DNA of 64,000 bases, taken from assembly GCF_003570705.1 (NCBI RefSeq), contig NZ_QWVT01000029.1, positions 124,001 through 188,000 on the forward strand, written 5' to 3'. A program made the position numbers and the translations under genes. The DNA is from Mesobacillus zeae. GTDB taxonomy: Bacteria; Bacillota; Bacilli; Bacillales; Cytobacillaceae. Positions 1 to 8,175 of the stretch are shown one piece after another. Position 1 is the stretch's first letter; every line of letters starts with the position of its first letter. The notes under the pieces were generated by a model. The model searched no databases. It was not told the origin of the DNA and saw nothing but the letters and a program-made list of their open reading frames with translations.

Positions 1-246
1 TCAGAAATAATGGAGATTGCACAGCAGATTGAAACACATGATATTTCTATCCGTCCTTATGAAGATTGCTGTACGGTCTTTGTTCCTGCTTCGCCGAAGA
101 CAAAGCCAAAGCTTGAGAAAGTGCAGCGGTTTGAAAGCTTTTTTGACTTTGAGCCGCTGATCCAAAAAGCTGTAGAAGAAACCGAGACAATCCTCATCAA
201 GCCAGGCCGAAATACTTTGGATGTCATCGACGAAGACCTGTTTTAA
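1..246 (+). CDS. thiI: tRNA 4-thiouridine synthase ThiI, C-terminal end (partial)
   Basis: The reading frame is open from the first base and ends at TAA (244-246), so only the last 81 residues are present. The residues resemble the end of Bacillus ThiI: a PYEDCCTVF stretch, a lysine-rich linker, then [11 protein letters not shown]. ThiI adenylates U8 of tRNA and transfers sulfur to make 4-thiouridine; it also feeds thiamine thiazole synthesis. The protein stops soon after the core domain with no rhodanese extension, as in B. subtilis. Position just before sspA matches the B. subtilis order. The N-terminal ferredoxin-like and THUMP domains lie outside the window. Confidence 0.9.
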   Translation, partial: SEIMEIAQQIETHDISIRPYEDCCTVFVPASPKTKPKLEKVQRFESFFDFEPLIQKAVEETETILIKPGRNTLDVIDEDLF

Positions 247-287
247 ACAGTAAATAAAATTGTGAACAATTACCAAACTTAATCCAG

Positions 288-316
288 TATTAAGACATGT
301 GGTTTTACACACTCTA
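288..316 (+). promoter_or_regulatory. Candidate sigma-G promoter of sspA
   Basis: GTATT (288-292) and CACTCTA (310-316) are 17 bases apart. They resemble the forespore sigma-G consensus (-35 GHATR, -10 CATNHTA) with one mismatch in each box. Genes of the alpha/beta SASP family are sigma-G targets in Bacillus. The match is by eye only. Confidence 0.4.
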
Positions 317-339
317 TATTCACAAGGAGGTGAAATCAC

Positions 340-540
340 ATGGCAAACAACAACTCAAACAACCTTTTGGTTCCAGGAGTTCAGCAGGCACTTGACCAAA
401 TGAAGTACGAAATTGCTTCTGAATTTGGTGTTAACCTTGGTGGAGAAACAACTTCCCGTGCCAACGGATCTGTTGGTGGAGAAATCACCAAGCGTCTTGT
501 ATCTATGGCTCAACAGCAAATGAGCGGATTTTCTAAATAA
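340..540 (+). CDS. sspA: Alpha/beta-type small acid-soluble spore protein
   Basis: 66-residue protein of the alpha/beta SASP family, which coats spore DNA and protects it from UV and chemical damage. The family signatures are visible: the [11 protein letters not shown] segment, which includes the germination-protease (GPR) cleavage site, and the second conserved block [12 protein letters not shown] near the end. Length is typical (60-75 residues). A strong AAGGAGGTG Shine-Dalgarno lies 8-10 bases before the ATG, and a hairpin terminator follows at 563-595. Monocistronic, between thiI and mbcS as in B. subtilis. Confidence 0.97.
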   Translation: MANNNSNNLLVPGVQQALDQMKYEIASEFGVNLGGETTSRANGSVGGEITKRLVSMAQQQMSGFSK

Positions 541-562
541 AAATAAATAATTATGGCTACAA

Positions 563-597
563 GGGGCAGGAAGAAATTCCTGTCTCTTTTCTGTTTT
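563..597 (+). terminator. Rho-independent terminator after sspA
   Basis: GGCAGGAA / TTCCTGTC stem around a GAAA loop, followed by a T-rich tract. Confidence 0.75.
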
Positions 598-619
598 TAT
601 AAAAATAAGAAATAATAAT

Positions 620-647
620 TTGAAATATTTGAATAATTTTGTATAAT
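620..647 (+). promoter_or_regulatory. Sigma-A promoter of mbcS
   Basis: TTGAAA (620-625), 16-base spacer, TATAAT (642-647), about 40 bases ahead of the mbcS ATG. Confidence 0.6.
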
Positions 648-688
648 AATAATGTTATCTAAGAATTTAAATATTAGGGGGAGAGGCA

Positions 689-2272
689 ATGAATACAGAA
701 GAGTTAATTGCCCCGCAAAAGTATAATCTTGTTTCTGAATTCGAGAAATATACTAAAAAAGGCAGAACAGCCCTTTGCTGGGAGAGCGAAGCAGGAGAGA
801 CAACGAGCACTACATACGATGAATTGCTTCAAAATGCGAACAGGATTGGAAATGTCTTTTCAGGAACGGGCCTAAAAAAAGGGGACGTGGTCCTTGTTGT
901 GGTTCCAAGGCTCATCGAGGCATACCAAGTATATACCGCAGCACTAAAGCTTGGGCTTGTAGTGATTCCAAGCTCCGAGATGCTTAGGGCCAAAGACCTG
1001 AAATACCGTATTGGCCACGGGGATGTAAAGGCGGTCATCAGCTACTACCCGTACATTGAAGAGTTTGAGGAAATAGACGAAATCGACCAGCTTGTAAAGT
1101 TTTCTATAGGCAAAGAATCTGCCGGATGGATTTTCCTGGACGAGGAAATGAAAAGTGCCCAGGACAAGCTTGAGCTTGCCGACACGGATAAATATGATAT
1201 GGCGTTCCTGTCATATACATCAGGGACAACAGGCAATCCAAAAGGTGTTGTCCATACCCATGGCTGGGCATATGCGCATTTAAGGACAGCTGCTAAAAAC
1301 TGGCTTTGTATTGAAGAAGGGGACACTGTATGGGCAACCGCTGGACCTGGCTGGCAAAAGTGGATATGGAGCCCATTCTTGTCTGTGCTCGGTTCTGGTG
1401 CTGAAGGATTTGTCTATCACGGTAAATTTGAGCCGGAAAAATATCTACGCCTGCTTGAGAAGTACAATATCAACGTTTTATGCTGTACGCCGACTGAGTA
1501 CCGCCTGATGGCTAAAGTTTCAACGATTGATGAGTACAAGCTCCCAGGCCTCCACAGTGCAGTGTCAGCAGGGGAACCATTGAACCGGGAAGTCATTGAC
1601 ACGTTCAAAAAACACTTCAATGTCGATGTAAGGGATGGTTACGGACAAACTGAAAATACTTTACTTGTTGGAGTGACAAAGGATATGGAGCTGAGGCCAG
1701 GTTCTATGGGGAAACCTACTCCAGGGAATAGGGTCGAGATCATCGATGAGAACGGCAATCCGTGCCCGGTAGGAGAAGTTGGTGATATCTCAGTCCATAT
1801 CGAAACTCCAGCACTGTTTAAAAATTACTATAAAGATCCTGAGCGGACAGCAATGCAGTTCCGGGGAGATTACTATGTTACCGGAGACAAGGCTAAAAAG
1901 GATGAAGAAGGCTACTTTTGGTTCGAAGGACGGGGAGATGACATAATCATCAGTTCAGGATACACAATCGGACCATTCGAAGTGGAGGATGCTCTCGTAA
2001 AGCATCCAATGGTAAAAGAATGTGCAGTGGTTGCATCTCCAGATGAAATCCGGGGCAATATCGTTAAGGCGTTTATCGTTCTCCGTGATGGAGTTGACCA
2101 AAGTGATCCGGAGCTCGTTGGAAAGCTCCAGGAGCACGTAAAGGAGTTGACAGCACCTTACAAGTATCCAAGAAAAATTGAGTTTCTCGATGAGCTGCCT
2201 AAAACAACTTCCGGAAAAATCATGCGAATTGAATTAAGGAAGCGCGAGCTTGAGGGAGCGGAAACAAAATAA
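689..2272 (+). CDS. mbcS: Acyl-CoA synthetase, MbcS-type (AMP-forming)
   Basis: 527-residue adenylate-forming enzyme that activates a carboxylic acid to its CoA thioester by way of an acyl-AMP. The ATP-binding motif YTSGTTGNPKG is at about residues 175-185, DGYGQTE at about 315, the Y-x-TGD segment at about 400, and the C-terminal catalytic lysine in TTSGKIMR at about 510. Length and position directly after sspA match B. subtilis MbcS (YtcI), reported to act on short branched-chain acids such as 2-methylbutyrate and isobutyrate for branched-chain fatty-acid synthesis. The exact substrate here is inferred. AGGGGGAGAG Shine-Dalgarno; its own promoter and terminator make it a single-gene unit. 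Confidence 0.9.
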   Translation: MNTEELIAPQKYNLVSEFEKYTKKGRTALCWESEAGETTSTTYDELLQNANRIGNVFSGTGLKKGDVVLVVVPRLIEAYQVYTAALKLGLVVIPSSEMLRAKDLKYRIGHGDVKAVISYYPYIEEFEEIDEIDQLVKFSIGKESAGWIFLDEEMKSAQDKLELADTDKYDMAFLSYTSGTTGNPKGVVHTHGWAYAHLRTAAKNWLCIEEGDTVWATAGPGWQKWIWSPFLSVLGSGAEGFVYHGKFEPEKYLRLLEKYNINVLCCTPTEYRLMAKVSTIDEYKLPGLHSAVSAGEPLNREVIDTFKKHFNVDVRDGYGQTENTLLVGVTKDMELRPGSMGKPTPGNRVEIIDENGNPCPVGEVGDISVHIETPALFKNYYKDPERTAMQFRGDYYVTGDKAKKDEEGYFWFEGRGDDIIISSGYTIGPFEVEDALVKHPMVKECAVVASPDEIRGNIVKAFIVLRDGVDQSDPELVGKLQEHVKELTAPYKYPRKIEFLDELPKTTSGKIMRIELRKRELEGAETK

Positions 2273-2278
2273 ACCGAG

Positions 2279-2310
2279 AAATGCAGGCGGATCATGCCTG
2301 CATTTTTTTA
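2279..2310 (+). terminator. Terminator after mbcS
   Basis: AATGCAGGC / GCCTGCATT stem followed by seven T. Confidence 0.85.
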
Positions 2311-2408
2311 TTGGCGATTGAAGTGGAAAACTAAAATGATTGTCAGCGGACCGCCATCCCCGATATAATGATATTATTTCGATTATAGAAAGAAAAGGGG
2401 TGAAATGC

Positions 2409-3338
2409 TTGTCCGACAGAACAGAACAGCAAAAAGGAGTCCTATATGCCGCGTTTTCTTACTTTTTATGGGGAATACTGCCGATATATTGGAAGTTTCT
2501 CGGTGATGTCAACGCCGAAGAAATTCTTGCGAACCGGGTGTTTTGGTCATTTTTCTTTATGCTTGTTTTTTTGGCGATTACCAACAGATGGCAGCCTTTC
2601 ACAGCCACGATCAAAGGGTTTACAAATAATAAGCGTCAGCTTATGGTCCTCGCCGCAGCATCTGTGCTCATCAGCATCAACTGGTTCATTTACATTTGGT
2701 CAGTTAATACGGGCCAGATGATTGAAGCGAGCCTTGGTTATTATATCAATCCGCTTGTAAGTGTGTTGCTTGGCATTTTCTTTTTCAAGGAAAGGCTGTC
2801 ACGTGCCCAAATCCTTTCATTTTTCCTCGCAGCTGCAGGGGTAGTGATTATGACCGTTTCATATGGCAAGTTTCCGTGGATTTCTATTACTCTTGCGTTG
2901 TCCTTTGGACTTTACGGCCTGGCAAAAAAACTAATCAAAGTAGATTCGTCTGTTGGATTGGCACTTGAGACAATGGTTATGACACCGCTAGCGGCCATTT
3001 ATATGGGTTCCTTGTTCATTAACCATAAAGCTAGCCTGTTTGCAGGTCCGGTTTCGGAAAGCCTTCTGCTGATTGGCGCTGGAGCCGTAACTGCTATTCC
3101 GCTGCTGTATTTTGCGAAAGGGGCGCAAAAAATCCCGCTTTCCATGCTCGGCTTCCTCCAGTACATAGCTCCATCCCTGACGCTCCTGCTTGGTGTATTC
3201 ATATATGGTGAAGAATTCACGAAAACGCATTTCATTGCTTTTTCCTTCATTTGGACCGCTTTGGCTCTTTACACTTTTTCAAGGACAAGGAAGGCAGCGG
3301 ATTGGGAATCAAAGATTCGCAGGAGAAAAAGTGCCTGA
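2409..3338 (+). CDS. rarD: RarD-type EamA/DMT-family permease
   Basis: 309-residue membrane protein with about ten hydrophobic segments, built as the doubled EamA module. The N-terminus (AAFSYFLWGILPIYWK) and the INWFIYIWSVN segment are typical of RarD, whose E. coli member has 296 residues. The transported compound is not established for this family. I place the start at TTG 2409, preceded by AAAGGGGTG at good spacing. A longer frame opening at TTG 2340 would add 23 unlikely residues. Transcribed toward nadK and separated from it by a shared bidirectional terminator. B. subtilis does not have this gene at this position as far as I recall, so it may be a lineage-specific insertion. Confidence 0.85.
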   Translation: MSDRTEQQKGVLYAAFSYFLWGILPIYWKFLGDVNAEEILANRVFWSFFFMLVFLAITNRWQPFTATIKGFTNNKRQLMVLAAASVLISINWFIYIWSVNTGQMIEASLGYYINPLVSVLLGIFFFKERLSRAQILSFFLAAAGVVIMTVSYGKFPWISITLALSFGLYGLAKKLIKVDSSVGLALETMVMTPLAAIYMGSLFINHKASLFAGPVSESLLLIGAGAVTAIPLLYFAKGAQKIPLSMLGFLQYIAPSLTLLLGVFIYGEEFTKTHFIAFSFIWTALALYTFSRTRKAADWESKIRRRKSA

Positions 3339-3363
3339 AAAAACGAGAAATCCTGTAAAAATG

Positions 3364-3397
3364 AAATCCGGCAGTTCACAATTGAACTGCCGGATTT
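3364..3397. terminator. Bidirectional terminator between rarD and nadK
   Basis: Perfect 15-bp stem AAATCCGGCAGTTCA / TGAACTGCCGGATTT around a CAAT loop. A-rich and T-rich flanks let it serve both convergent genes. Confidence 0.85.
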
Positions 3398-3398
3398 A

Positions 3399-4199
3399 TT
3401 AAAGGAATGTCCTCTTCACTTTCTCCCAGAATGAGTTATCCTTCAGTTTTACCGTTTTGATTATTTGTTCGCTGAGCCGGATATCAATTTTTTCGACATG
3501 CTGGATGCTTAATGCTTCGTTATCCATCCCCATGATCGGATAATCATTTCCGTCTTGTACCACCTTCAAGGAAAGCTTGCGGTTCCCGCTTAAAATGAAG
3601 GATGAACCAAGTGTACGGTAATGGTTGTTATTGACGGATGCCAGTTCGCTCACCTGCACGCATGGAAGCATTGGGTCGACAACTGCACCGTTGACTGATT
3701 TATTGTATGCTGTGCTGCCTGTTGGCGTTGCTACAATCATGCCATCTCCTCTGAATGTTTCGAAATGCAGGTCATCAATGAATACATCCATCACGAATGT
3801 CTTGATGATTCCTGATCGGACACTGAATTCATTCAGGCATAAAAACTTCATTTGATCATCGACTGTTACTTCGATAGTAGGGTAGCGTCTTACTTCAACT
3901 TCTACATTTGTAATTGCATCAATCATTTTTGATTGGTCTCCGATGTGAAAATCACAGTAAACATTCAGGTTCCCGGTTGTCGATATGCCCGCATAAAGGC
4001 AGTCTTGCCTGAACCCTGTCTTTCTTGCAGCCTGGAGAAAGGTGCCATCTCCCCCAATTGATACAATGATATTGGCTTTTCGGTAATCCTTAATAATGTT
4101 AAAACCATATCTTTCTGCTATTTCGTACAATGACGAGATACTTTCCTCTTTGTCTGTATCTGGTTTGTGGTAAAAAAACAGGTTACGGCGGTCAGGCAT
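3399..4199 (-). CDS. nadK: NAD kinase (NadK2/PpnKB type)
   Basis: 266-residue NAD kinase, which phosphorylates NAD to NADP. The GGDGTFLQA motif that binds the phosphate donor and the GDGMIVATPTGSTAYNKS block are both present. Length fits the second Bacillus NAD kinase (YtdI/PpnKB, 267 residues), which also sits next to sppA. Three ATG codons stand in a row near the start. The Shine-Dalgarno GGAGGA overlaps the codons after an upstream ATG (4217), so the ATG at 4199, seven bases beyond the SD, is the best start and gives the conserved N-terminus MPDRRNLFFYHKP. Confidence 0.95.
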   Translation of the reverse strand: MPDRRNLFFYHKPDTDKEESISSLYEIAERYGFNIIKDYRKANIIVSIGGDGTFLQAARKTGFRQDCLYAGISTTGNLNVYCDFHIGDQSKMIDAITNVEVEVRRYPTIEVTVDDQMKFLCLNEFSVRSGIIKTFVMDVFIDDLHFETFRGDGMIVATPTGSTAYNKSVNGAVVDPMLPCVQVSELASVNNNHYRTLGSSFILSGNRKLSLKVVQDGNDYPIMGMDNEALSIQHVEKIDIRLSEQIIKTVKLKDNSFWEKVKRTFL

Positions 4200-4330
4200 C
4201 ATCATTCCTCCAAACATTTTGAGTTTTGAGTATTAAATCCCCTTTTCCCCCCCATTTTTGCTAAAATAAGAAGGGTTGACACAATTTTAACATACATTTT
4301 GACCAAGCCAAATCTTTAAGGGGGAACAGC

Positions 4331-5341
4331 ATGAATGGAAAAAGGTGGGCGGCGCTTGGCATTGCCGCAGGTTTATTTTTTATATCGGTCGTTGTAAACT
4401 CGCTATCTTTCATGTCTACAAAAAAAGAGGAGTCTTCTTTGGATAAACTGATGGAAGCCAGTGGACAGACGTTTGGCGAGGAAGTCATTGAGGAAGGAAA
4501 CGCGTTTCGGAAGATCGCAGTACTTGCAGTTGATGGCGTAATCCAGGATACAGGGGAGCCATCGGCATTCATGCAAAGTCCAGGCTATAATCACCGTTCA
4601 TTTTTGAAGCAGCTGGACAATGCAAAAGAGGATGATAATGTGAAAGGCATAATCATCAGAGTAAATTCTCCAGGCGGAGGAGTCGTGGAAAGTGCGGAAA
4701 TCCATGACAAAATTATTGAAATCCAAAAAGAAACGAAAAAACCTGTCTACATATCAATGGGCAGCATAGCGGCTTCAGGAGGCTATTATATTTCTGCACC
4801 TGCCGACAAAGTCTTTGCCAGCCCGGAAACACTTACAGGGTCTCTTGGGGTGATCATGCAGGGGGTGAACTATTCAGGTCTTGCAGAAAAGTACGGCGTT
4901 GATTTTGTCACAATCAAAAGCGGACAGTATAAAGACATCATGAGCCCGACGAGGGAAATGACTGAAGAAGAGCGGAAAATTCTTCAAACGATGATCAATA
5001 ATTCCTACCAGGGATTTGTGAAGGTAATTTCAGATGGTCGCGGCATTCCAGCTGAAAAAGTCCGGAAAATTGCTGATGGCCGGATTTATGATGGCCGCCA
5101 GGCGAAAGAACTGAACTTGATTGATGATTTTGGTCATTTTGAAGATGTGGTGGACACACTTAAGGAACATGAAAACCTTCCAGATGCACAAGTGGTCAGC
5201 TATGAGGAAGATATGGGCTTTGGCTCATTGTTTAGCTTGGGAGCGCAAAAAATGATGGGCAAAGACCTGGAAATGTCAGGGCTGATGAAGATTCTCTCCC
5301 AGCCGAATTCTCCACGGTTGATGTACCTTTATTCAGAATAG
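4331..5341 (+). CDS. sppA: Signal peptide peptidase SppA
   Basis: 336-residue membrane-anchored serine protease of the S49 family. An N-terminal membrane segment (residues about 6-24) holds the catalytic part outside the membrane. The Ser-Lys dyad is visible as S149 in GSIAASGGYY and K201 in SGQYKDI, 52 residues apart as in B. subtilis SppA (S147/K199). It degrades cleaved signal peptides; in B. subtilis it also contributes to lantibiotic resistance. AAGGGGGAAC Shine-Dalgarno. yteJ follows 13 bases downstream and is probably co-transcribed; the pair is conserved in Bacillus. Confidence 0.95.
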   Translation: MNGKRWAALGIAAGLFFISVVVNSLSFMSTKKEESSLDKLMEASGQTFGEEVIEEGNAFRKIAVLAVDGVIQDTGEPSAFMQSPGYNHRSFLKQLDNAKEDDNVKGIIIRVNSPGGGVVESAEIHDKIIEIQKETKKPVYISMGSIAASGGYYISAPADKVFASPETLTGSLGVIMQGVNYSGLAEKYGVDFVTIKSGQYKDIMSPTREMTEEERKILQTMINNSYQGFVKVISDGRGIPAEKVRKIADGRIYDGRQAKELNLIDDFGHFEDVVDTLKEHENLPDAQVVSYEEDMGFGSLFSLGAQKMMGKDLEMSGLMKILSQPNSPRLMYLYSE

Positions 5342-5354
5342 GAGGTGCTGAGTC

Positions 5355-5996
5355 TTGAATTCAGATGAATCTGCACGAAATGGAGCTAATCCGGAAGAGG
5401 AGCATCTCGAAGACAAAGAGAACCTTACTGAGAATACTGCTGTTGAGGAGCAGGCCGCTTTGTCGGATCATACAGCGGAAGAAACGGTCCAGCCGTCGCT
5501 TACCGAGGAGAGCGGCCAGCCCACCCCTATGCCGGTCACAAGCTTGCAAAATGAGTCAACTGCAATGGAAGACCTTCTTGCTACTTTTAGGTACGCAGGC
5601 TTTTGGATGAGGTTTTGGGCATATCTATTTGATCTTATTGTGATATGGAGCATTAACGGTTTATTGATTTACCCGGTTTTCAGAGCGCTTGACTTATCTG
5701 TTTCCGGCGAAGAATTGTTTAAGCCTGTAAACATTGCTACAGCTGTCACCTTCTACCTATACTTTGTTTTCATGACGAAGTACCTTGGCCAGACGCTCGG
5801 AAAAATGGTGTTTGGACTGAAGGTTGTCGACCTTAAGGGCCGGAGATTATCGTGGAGTACCGTATTGTTTCGTGAATGGATCGGAAGGTTTATCTCGGTA
5901 ACAGTATTTATCGGCTATTTAATTGTTGCTTTCCTTCCCAAAAAACAGGGTCTCCATGATTTGTTTGCGGATACAACGGTTGTACATGAAACATAA
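5355..5996 (+). CDS. yteJ: RDD-family membrane protein YteJ
   Basis: 213 residues. The first 75 or so are acidic, rich in E/S/T, and probably disordered. An RDD domain follows (FRYAGFWMRFWAYLFDLIVI, then GQTLGKMVFGLKVV and LFREWIGRF) with three or four membrane segments. In B. subtilis YteJ (SppI) is reported to control SppA; linkage to sppA here supports the same pairing. Starts at TTG 5355, nine bases after GGAGGTG; the SD directly abuts the sppA stop codon. The acidic N-terminus looks longer than I would expect for the family. Confidence 0.88.
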   Translation: MNSDESARNGANPEEEHLEDKENLTENTAVEEQAALSDHTAEETVQPSLTEESGQPTPMPVTSLQNESTAMEDLLATFRYAGFWMRFWAYLFDLIVIWSINGLLIYPVFRALDLSVSGEELFKPVNIATAVTFYLYFVFMTKYLGQTLGKMVFGLKVVDLKGRRLSWSTVLFREWIGRFISVTVFIGYLIVAFLPKKQGLHDLFADTTVVHET

Positions 5997-6000
5997 CAGC

Positions 6001-6037
6001 AATAAACCTGCCTTTTTGAGGCAGGTTTATTTTTTTT
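6001..6037 (+). terminator. Terminator after yteJ
   Basis: AATAAACCTGCC / GGCAGGTTTATT stem with an eight-T tail; it ends the sppA-yteJ unit. Confidence 0.9.
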
Positions 6038-6075
6038 CGCATATGCCAATAATGGGTGTCTGAAGGATGTGAACA

Positions 6076-6774
6076 ATGGTGTATTGGCTTATACCGGCAG
6101 CTGGGGTTTTGGCGCTATTTTTGATATTGCTCTTGATTGTTATGCTGACGAAAATCACAGTTTCTGTTGATTATTACCATGGTAAAAATGATGACCGCTT
6201 ATGTATCCTGATCAAAGCCTGGGCAGGGATGATTTGGCGTAAAATTGAATATCCTGTCATTGAAGTTGAGCCCGACACTTCGGCAATTGCTGTCAAAGGG
6301 AGGGTTAAGGGACCTCGGAAGGATGAAAAACATGAGGGTAAGGTCGACCGCGGGGATGTGAGAGATTCCATTCATGATTTTAAAGTTTTCGTTGAACATA
6401 TTGCAGGGCTGAACAGGCTAACCCGTTTTTTCCTGCGGAAGGTCGCTGTCAGAAAATTTTCCTGGCATACAGTTGCAGGTATTGGGGATGCCGCTACAAC
6501 AGCGGTAATCTGCGGAGGGATTTGGGCAGCAAAAGGGGGGCTGATGGCGACAATCGGCCGTTATATGAAGCTTCAGGCTAAACCAGTGCTCAGTGTGACT
6601 CCCTGCTTTCAGGGCACTGTTTCACAGACAAAGCTTTCATGTATTTTTCAGGTAAGAGCAGGGCATGCTATTCTGGCAGGAACAAAGCTAATTAAGTACT
6701 GGAAGGGCGGTATGCCTGAATTCAGGAGCTCTGCCCTTTCTGTCTTATCCAATGATAAAACAAACACCGTGTGA
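6076..6774 (+). CDS. ytfI: DUF2953 family protein YtfI
   Basis: 232 residues with one strong N-terminal membrane segment (residues about 3-24) and a soluble remainder. The gene lies between yteJ and ytfJ as in B. subtilis; the DUF2953 assignment rests on that position and on the general pattern. Function is unknown; YtfI is expressed with the sporulation gene ytfJ in Bacillus. AAGGATGTG serves as a modest Shine-Dalgarno before ATG 6076. ytfJ begins 16 bases after the stop, so the two are likely one transcript. Confidence 0.8.
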   Translation: MVYWLIPAAGVLALFLILLLIVMLTKITVSVDYYHGKNDDRLCILIKAWAGMIWRKIEYPVIEVEPDTSAIAVKGRVKGPRKDEKHEGKVDRGDVRDSIHDFKVFVEHIAGLNRLTRFFLRKVAVRKFSWHTVAGIGDAATTAVICGGIWAAKGGLMATIGRYMKLQAKPVLSVTPCFQGTVSQTKLSCIFQVRAGHAILAGTKLIKYWKGGMPEFRSSALSVLSNDKTNTV

Positions 6775-6790
6775 TAAAGGAGGAATAAAT

Positions 6791-7249
6791 ATGTCTGATC
6801 ATCCAATTCAGGGGCTAATGACGACCGCCATGGAAAATCTGAAAGAAATGATTGATGTAAACACAATCATTGGCGATCCTGTTGAAACACCCGACGGAAG
6901 TGTGATATTGACTGTTTCCAAAGTGGGTTTCGGGTTTGCGGCGGGCGGAAGCGAGTTTATCATGGATGGGGAGAATTCAGGCGGAGAGTCTAAACATCCT
7001 TTCGGAGGCGGAAGCGGGGGCGGTGTCTCCATCACTCCGATCGCTTTCCTTATAGTTAGCAGTAGTGGAGTCCGAATGCTTCATCTCGATGAAAATACCC
7101 ATTTGCTTGAAAAAATTCTTGATCTTGCCCCGCAGGCTGTCGAGAAGGTACAGAATATGATGTCCAAAAGCAACGGCGGCAAAAATGAAAGCCAGAAGAA
7201 TGACAAAAAAAGTGATTATGACGGCCCAAAGCATGATTTAGATATTTAA
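6791..7249 (+). CDS. ytfJ: Sporulation protein YtfJ (GerW family)
   Basis: 152 residues of the YtfJ/GerW family. Visible features are the HPIQGLMTTAMENLKEMIDVNT opening region, a VGDPVETPDGS-like turn, a glycine-rich stretch (GGGSGGGVSITPIAFLIV), and a hydrophilic Lys/Asn-rich tail. In B. subtilis, GerW is needed for normal germination of superdormant or Ca-DPA-responding spores; homologues occur in many Firmicutes. Start ATG 6791 follows AAAGGAGG; an in-frame ATG at 6752 lies inside ytfI and is rejected. Confidence 0.9.
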   Translation: MSDHPIQGLMTTAMENLKEMIDVNTIIGDPVETPDGSVILTVSKVGFGFAAGGSEFIMDGENSGGESKHPFGGGSGGGVSITPIAFLIVSSSGVRMLHLDENTHLLEKILDLAPQAVEKVQNMMSKSNGGKNESQKNDKKSDYDGPKHDLDI

Positions 7250-7262
7250 AAGCAGGTGAGGA

Positions 7263-7291
7263 TGGTGACTTTACGGAGTTGCCATTTTTTT
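7263..7291 (+). terminator. Terminator after ytfJ
   Basis: TGGTGACT / AGTTGCCA stem with two G-T pairs, followed by seven T. Confidence 0.65.
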
Positions 7292-7342
7292 ATAGATAAG
7301 AAATTATACAAACTTTGGCAAAACAACTTGTGGGTTTAGCTT

Positions 7343-7475
7343 AACGGATGCTTGCTATTTCGTGTTGTTTCGCTTCAGGATTTAGGGGCTGCAAATCTGC
7401 CAAGAAAGTCAAGGAGCAACCTTCTCGCCGGCTCGTCTTATCAGATAACTCTGTGCAAGGTGCATCCGCTTTTTC
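7343..7475 (+). ncRNA. Candidate structured RNA upstream of tpx
   Basis: The 314-base gap between ytfJ and tpx has no convincing gene: a 69-codon frame here has no SD and Cys/Arg-rich, unfamiliar content. The segment is closed by a long-range stem, CGGATGC (7345-7351) with GCATCCG (7462-7468), extended by TTG/CAA across a 3-base bulge, and is followed directly by TTTTT (7470-7474). It contains the inner palindrome TTATCAGATAA. It ends before the tpx promoter, so it looks like a separate RNA rather than the tpx leader. Promoter unclear. Confidence 0.3.
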
Positions 7476-7494
7476 TGTCCTCAAGGATAATTAT

Positions 7495-7524
7495 TTGAAA
7501 AGTCACTCTCGAAAAGATATATTA
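7495..7524 (+). promoter_or_regulatory. Candidate sigma-A promoter of tpx
   Basis: TTGAAA (7495-7500), 18-base spacer, TATATT (7519-7524), 40 bases before the tpx start. Confidence 0.5.
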
Positions 7525-7563
7525 ACACTGTGTACATATACGAACATAGGAGGATGAATGAAT

Positions 7564-8064
7564 ATGGCGAGTATTACATTTAAGGGGAACGCGGTTACAT
7601 TGCTTGGCAACGAGGTGAAAGTTGGTGACATGGCACCGGATTTCAAGGTGCTTGGCAATGATATGTCTGAGGTGACACTTCAGGATACAGCTGGTAAAGT
7701 AAGGCTGATCAGCGTTGTTCCTTCACTGGATACCGGTGTATGCGATGCGCAGACACGCCGTTTTAATGAAGAGGCAGCCAAGCTTGACAATGTGGAAATC
7801 CTCACGGTCAGCGTGGACCTACCATTTGCTCAAAAGCGCTGGTGCGGCTCAAATGGAATTGATAAAGTTGTGACACTTTCAGACCATCGCGAACTTTCAT
7901 TCGGAGAAGCGTACGGGGTGGGAATTAAAGAACTTCGCCTGTTGGCGCGTGCAGTATTCGTCGTGAACTCAAATGACGAAGTGACATATGCAGAATATGT
8001 CGGTGAAGCTACAAACCATCCAAACTACGAGGCAGCGATCGAAGCTGCAAGAACTGCTAAGTAA
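7564..8064 (+). CDS. tpx: Thiol peroxidase Tpx
   Basis: 166-residue atypical 2-Cys peroxiredoxin that reduces peroxides with thioredoxin as donor. The peroxidatic cysteine is C60 in [11 protein letters not shown] and the resolving cysteine is C94 in KRWCGSNG, both in the standard positions. AGGAGG (7548-7553) lies ten bases before ATG 7564 but only four before ATG 7558. The later start also gives the family N-terminus MASITFKG and is preferred. A terminator follows, so tpx may be transcribed alone, with ytxK-ackA behind it as in B. subtilis. Confidence 0.97.
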   Translation: MASITFKGNAVTLLGNEVKVGDMAPDFKVLGNDMSEVTLQDTAGKVRLISVVPSLDTGVCDAQTRRFNEEAAKLDNVEILTVSVDLPFAQKRWCGSNGIDKVVTLSDHRELSFGEAYGVGIKELRLLARAVFVVNSNDEVTYAEYVGEATNHPNYEAAIEAARTAK

Positions 8065-8078
8065 AACTTGGAGAGAAG

Positions 8079-8108
8079 AAGCCGCGGGAATCCCGTGGCT
8101 TTTTTTCT
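8079..8108 (+). terminator. Terminator after tpx
   Basis: GCCGCGGG / CCCGTGGC stem with an AAT loop and a T tract. Confidence 0.85.
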
Positions 8109-8175
8109 TCCTTGTAGGGGCCGGGAATCAGAGTTAAAATAGAACAAGACGAATCCGCAGCGGGAGGAAATAAAG

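Noticed and set aside
7348-7557. 69-codon open frame before tpx
   Set aside because: No SD, unlikely composition (Cys/Arg/Lys clusters), and it runs across the tpx promoter and up to the tpx SD.
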